DNA of 8,707 nt from Planctomycetia bacterium (GTDB lineage: Bacteria; Planctomycetota; Phycisphaerae; Phycisphaerales; UBA1924). Position numbers and translations under genes: made by a program. The notes beneath the pieces were generated by a model. It ran no database searches and had not been told where the DNA came from. It saw only the letters and a program-made list of their open reading frames with translations. How positions within the stretch are numbered: position 1 is the stretch's first letter; the number at the start of each line of letters is the position of its first letter. Positions 5,880-8,707 of the stretch are shown in pieces. The stretch lies in contig SXOY01000051.1 in assembly GCA_005776545.1 (NCBI GenBank), positions 1 through 8,707 of the forward strand, given 5' to 3'.

Positions 5880-7946
5880 TCAGCGGAATTCAAGCTGGTT
5901 TCTGGCTGCAAACGCCCGTGGCCCAAAGGCGACCTCTCGTCGCGGCTGGCTTAACTGAACCAACTCTCTCACCTTTGCATCATGCTTCAATCTCAACTCT
6001 GCGTTGCCGGTTTTCTGCCCGCACAGAAAGATGAACCGATGCGCGTCCAGATGCTTTGGTTCGTATTGCACGGCAAATTGACACGACCGTATTGAATTCT
6101 CCCAATCGCCGAACCAGGCGAGTGCCGCGCCGAGCAGATAGTGTGCCTCCACGAGGGCCTGATTCAGTTCAAGTGCGTCCAATGCGTGCCCAGCAGCCTC
6201 TTCGAAATTCCCCAGTCCCAATTGAACGCGGGCAAGCCCGATATGCACAGCAGGATCCGATGAATCCAGGCCGAGTGCGGCATCATAATGCGTCTTGGCC
6301 CTCGCGAAATCGTCCAACGCGCATAGACAATCAGCGAGCCCAAGAGCAAGGTCAGGGCGTCTCCCTATCGCCATTTCAACAATCCCGATTTCCGCAGCAC
6401 CCTGCCGTTCGCGCCCTGACATGCCAAGAGCACCCGCGAGCAGAATTCTCGCCTCCACGCTCGCAGAATCGTGATTGAGGAACTCCTGAAGCACCAAAGC
6501 AGCGCCAGCAAAATCTCCCACCGCGTACAGGCATTGCCCCAGATTCAAGGCGTACCGCGGCTCAGCAGGTCTTGCTTTTGTCAGTGTGCGAAGTACTTCC
6601 GCCGCCTGAGCGTGCCGCTGGGTTGTCATCAGTACCACCGCAAGGTTAAACCTGCTCTCGCGGCTTACAAGGTCCAATTGACCCTGCACATCTCCTGGGA
6701 GGGCGGCCATGTATCCCAGATCTATAAGCTGTTTGATCGCGTCTACCGCTTCAAATGGATCCTGCCGCAAATCCGCAGGATGCAGACCCGCTTCACCATC
6801 AATCACATCCCAGCTGCCAACCTTTGTCGGAGCGCTCTTTGAAGTTAGTGACTCGCACAACACTCTACCATCAAAGTCCTCACCGGCCGGCAATCCGAGC
6901 AGTGCCAACGCCGTCGGAGCAATGTCGAGAATTGATGGAAGCGAAGGATGCGCACCGGCTTGAATTCCCGGACCCGCCATCGCGATAATGCCAAGCGGAC
7001 GATGCCAGCTAGATTCCAACTCCGCACGCCGCTCAGGCGGAAGATCAACCAGGACCGGACGCAACTTTCCGGAATGAAAACCGTGATCAGATTCCAGCAC
7101 AACCGTGACATCCGGCCCCGCGGCTTTCATAAGTCTCCCGAGACTCTCATCATGCCATTGATACACATTCTCCATGACGTTTCCAAACGCGAGAACATCC
7201 TCTTCAGACACGTGGTCCATGCGTGGCGGCACATATTGCATGAAATAGTGTCCTACCGTATCAATCGCATCAAAAAACACCATGGTGCAATCCCATGGTG
7301 CACTATTCATCGCGTCAATAGCGGTTTGCTCGATACTCGTCGCATACGCCATGAGTTTACATAGCGTGGCGAGTCGTGGCTCGTGTGCCGCAAGAGTCGC
7401 AGCAGCCGGAGCGAGTCTTTTCAATTGCTGCCGCGAGAAGCTCAAAGCCCGTTGCCGTGACTCTGCAACGTGCATCGCCAACTGCGGTGGATGCACAACC
7501 CCCGATGGCAGCGCCCATGCTGCGGTTGCATCGGTCGGTTCTCCTTCCTGCAACATATTCGAGACTACTGATCCTCGTATCGATTCGGCGGGGTGCGTTG
7601 CATACCAACCGATAACGTGTGTGGTGAGCTGGTTCTGAGACAAAATATTCCACAGCGCCTTAGTTCGGCGCGATGTACTGGATGACAGCCTCAAGCCCGC
7701 CCCATCGGGACGCGGCTCGACAAAATTCAAGATTCCGTGCTTATCTGCGGTCTTCCCAGTAGCAATTGATGTCCATAAAAGTGGAGACAGCTTTGGTTCA
7801 AGCGTGCGTAGATCGCCGCGGCAGCCCCGCTCAACCAGCATGCGAAGGTTGGGCAACTTGCCGCATGCAAGCAGAGGATCGATGAACGTCCAGTCCGCAG
7901 CGTCCCAACCGATCACCAGTAGTTTTTTTGCGAGCCGTTGTGCCAT
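5880..7946 (-). CDS. Alkaline-phosphatase-superfamily phosphodiesterase fused to TPR repeats
   Basis: A 688-residue protein. Residues 8 to about 365 are a type I phosphodiesterase/nucleotide-pyrophosphatase domain with its two-metal site visible: D15 (GWDAADW), nucleophile Thr59 (LWTSIATGK), D229 and H233 (DTVGH), D287-H288 (ESDHGF) and H333 ahead of 'SILDIAPTALALLGLP', ending with the typical 'DFDGRVL'. Residues about 430-640 form roughly six TPR units, for example 'ALNLGQCLYAVGDFAGAALV', a protein-interaction scaffold. The sulfatase CxPSR motif is absent, so phosphoester rather than sulfate-ester hydrolysis is expected. No signal peptide or membrane segment is seen, so it is probably cytosolic, unlike most relatives. 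The ATG at 7946-7944 is chosen because it begins just before the first strand; an upstream Met at 8009 would lie on the far side of the terminator at 7968-8004. Substrate unknown. Confidence 0.88.
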   Translation of the reverse strand: MAQRLAKKLLVIGWDAADWTFIDPLLACGKLPNLRMLVERGCRGDLRTLEPKLSPLLWTSIATGKTADKHGILNFVEPRPDGAGLRLSSSTSRRTKALWNILSQNQLTTHVIGWYATHPAESIRGSVVSNMLQEGEPTDATAAWALPSGVVHPPQLAMHVAESRQRALSFSRQQLKRLAPAAATLAAHEPRLATLCKLMAYATSIEQTAIDAMNSAPWDCTMVFFDAIDTVGHYFMQYVPPRMDHVSEEDVLAFGNVMENVYQWHDESLGRLMKAAGPDVTVVLESDHGFHSGKLRPVLVDLPPERRAELESSWHRPLGIIAMAGPGIQAGAHPSLPSILDIAPTALALLGLPAGEDFDGRVLCESLTSKSAPTKVGSWDVIDGEAGLHPADLRQDPFEAVDAIKQLIDLGYMAALPGDVQGQLDLVSRESRFNLAVVLMTTQRHAQAAEVLRTLTKARPAEPRYALNLGQCLYAVGDFAGAALVLQEFLNHDSASVEARILLAGALGMSGRERQGAAEIGIVEMAIGRRPDLALGLADCLCALDDFARAKTHYDAALGLDSSDPAVHIGLARVQLGLGNFEEAAGHALDALELNQALVEAHYLLGAALAWFGDWENSIRSCQFAVQYEPKHLDAHRFIFLCGQKTGNAELRLKHDAKVRELVQLSQPRREVAFGPRAFAARNQLEFR

Positions 7947-7951
7947 TGACC

Positions 7952-7957
7952 ATAATA
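7952..7957 (-). promoter_or_regulatory. Possible -10 of the phosphodiesterase-TPR gene
   Basis: On the minus strand TATTAT (five of six to consensus) ends five bases before the ATG at 7946, downstream of the terminator of the preceding gene. Transcription would begin at or next to the start codon, giving a leaderless mRNA, which fits the lack of a ribosome site. No good -35 is present; the -35 zone overlaps the terminator stem and T-run. Confidence 0.35.
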
Positions 7958-7967
7958 CACCGCCGGG

Positions 7968-8004
7968 AAAAACAGCGCGGGCGGTCCAGAAGAACCGCCC
8001 GCGC
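7968..8004 (-). terminator. Strong intrinsic terminator after the PEP-CTERM gene
   Basis: GCGCGGGCGGT (7975-7985) and ACCGCCCGCGC (7994-8004) form a perfect 11-base-pair, very GC-rich stem with an eight-base loop. On the minus strand it is followed within two bases by five T residues (7972-7968). It lies 30 bases past the stop of the PEP-CTERM gene and just before the phosphodiesterase start, so it separates the two minus-strand genes into different transcripts. Confidence 0.9.
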
Positions 8005-8034
8005 AACAACTGTACTTTCAGAATTCAACGCGAC

Positions 8035-8649
8035 TTATGCGCGACGGCGGCGAGCAACCATGCCGCCAGCGAGTCCGAACAAAGCAAGCGATGCCGGAGC
8101 AGGAACCATGCCCGCATTAAGGCCAGCGCCAGAATTCTCATAGGCGTAATCTACGATTGAGCGTTGTGTGACAGTCGCTCCCACGCCGATGCGAACCCAG
8201 CCGAACCGCACAGCAGCTGCCGAATCCAGGAAAACCACGCCGAGGAGGTTGTCAGAGTTCAGGTCCCATTCGCCCGCGTTCGCCCCGAAGACGGCTGTGT
8301 TGTTCGCGGTGTTGAAGCTGCCAGAGGCATCGATCAACTGACCGAGATCAAGATTGCCAGCAGCGCCGGTGACGCCGCTATAGCGCATATAACCGTTGCC
8401 AGCGGTATTGAAGAACTGGAGGTTGGTTGAGCCCCATGGATTAATATCCCAACCCGGAGCCGCTGCAGGACTGGTCGAATTCGCGCCAGTCTGGAGATTC
8501 AGGTACACGCCGGCAGTGGTCGCGGGGATCGTGATGTTCACGATACCGCTGTACACAACTTCTGCGTTCGCGGCTTGTGTTGCGCCAACAACGGCGATCG
8601 CTGCGGCGGCTACAAAGTGCTTGTTCAAACGATTTGAAAGCATGGTCAT
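8035..8649 (-). CDS. PEP-CTERM sorting-domain exported protein
   Basis: A 204-residue exported protein. Residues 1-29 are a signal peptide (basic start NRLNKH, Ala-rich core, cleavage near ANA-E). Residues 30-180 are a cysteine-free, Gly/Ala/Asn/Thr-rich beta domain with 'FGWVRIGVG' (149-157) and 'VDYAYENSGAGLNAG' (166-180), a pattern common in planctomycete PEP-CTERM proteins. The C-terminus is a textbook sorting tail: 'VPAPAS' (182-187, a variant of the PEP motif), a short hydrophobic helix (188-199) and 'RRRRA' at the end. In the known pathway such tails are recognised and cut by exosortase in the inner membrane, after which the protein is released or attached outside; no exosortase gene is in this window. 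Start 8649 is preceded by GAGAG six bases upstream; a second Met six bases later is an alternative. The strong terminator at 7968-8004 ends its transcript. The specific function is unknown. Confidence 0.9.
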   Translation of the reverse strand: MTMLSNRLNKHFVAAAAIAVVGATQAANAEVVYSGIVNITIPATTAGVYLNLQTGANSTSPAAAPGWDINPWGSTNLQFFNTAGNGYMRYSGVTGAAGNLDLGQLIDASGSFNTANNTAVFGANAGEWDLNSDNLLGVVFLDSAAAVRFGWVRIGVGATVTQRSIVDYAYENSGAGLNAGMVPAPASLALFGLAGGMVARRRRA

Positions 8650-8671
8650 CTAATTCTCTCACTTCTTGATT

Positions 8672-8707
8672 TGGCTCCACATCGGAGCGATACTCGACTG
8701 GAAGCCA
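8672..8707 (-). other. Inverted repeat in the leader of the PEP-CTERM gene
   Basis: TGGCTCCA (8672-8679) and TGGAAGCCA (8699-8707) are complementary apart from one bulged base, with a 19-base loop. On the minus strand this hairpin would lie 22 bases before the ATG and end before the GAGAG ribosome site. No T-run follows it on the minus strand, so it is not a terminator for an upstream minus-strand gene. It touches the window edge, so its full extent is unknown. Confidence 0.3.

Noticed and set aside
5880..7946. Sulfatase assignment for the alkaline-phosphatase-superfamily protein, suggested by the sulfotransferase next door
   Set aside because: There is no C/S-x-P-x-R formylglycine motif; the nucleophile position is Thr59 in the phosphodiesterase context.
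7947..8009. N-terminal extension of the phosphodiesterase to a Met at 8009
   Set aside because: It would be encoded by the terminator hairpin of the upstream gene and adds 21 residues ahead of a domain that normally starts near its first strand.
1..8707. Mobile elements, CRISPR arrays, tRNA or rRNA genes
   Set aside because: No transposase, integrase, regularly spaced repeats or RNA gene-like sequence was recognised by eye on either strand.

Overview
The window looks like chromosomal DNA of a planctomycete, most likely of the Phycisphaerae. The evidence is a secreted protein ending in a PEP-CTERM sorting tail of the 'PAPAS...RRRR' kind, a fused phosphodiesterase-TPR protein, a stand-alone small sulfotransferase-like protein, moderately high GC, and several genes without a clear Shine-Dalgarno sequence. 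This placement is inference from gene content; no rRNA or other marker is present.

Layout from left to right. (1) 1-324, minus: the N-terminal part of an exported protein with HAF-type repeats, running off the left edge. (2) 442-843, plus: a small membrane protein with a C-terminal zinc ribbon, divergent from the first gene. (3) 952-3691, minus: a compact high-affinity zinc uptake operon znuA-znuC-znuB. Its three genes are joined by 4-base stop/start overlaps, GTGA at znuA/znuC and ATGA at znuC/znuB. (4) 3692-3844: the divergent control region between znuA and serS. It holds a good znuA promoter whose -10 lies inside a TGAGA-N6-TCTCA palindrome (candidate Zur-type operator) and a serS promoter so close to the ATG that the mRNA is probably leaderless. 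(5) 3845-5239, plus: serS, seryl-tRNA synthetase. (6) 5296-5865, plus: a 189-residue sulfotransferase-family P-loop protein. (7) 5880-7946, minus, convergent with (6) and only 14 bases away: a cytosolic-looking alkaline-phosphatase-superfamily phosphodiesterase with about six TPR repeats. (8) 7968-8004: a strong intrinsic terminator on the minus strand. (9) 8035-8649, minus: a PEP-CTERM exported protein.

How the genes fit together. ZnuA binds periplasmic zinc, ZnuB is the membrane channel and ZnuC the ATPase; the operator-like palindrome over the -10 suggests metal-dependent repression. serS is housekeeping. The sulfotransferase-like protein and the phosphodiesterase-TPR protein form a tail-to-tail pair whose substrates cannot be read from sequence. 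The HAF-repeat and PEP-CTERM proteins are surface or envelope proteins. I see no CRISPR array, tRNA or rRNA gene, insertion sequence or phage gene. The region is mostly ordinary chromosome; the points most worth a second look are the sulfotransferase/phosphodiesterase pair, the znuA operator, the leaderless starts and the His-rich tail of ZnuC.
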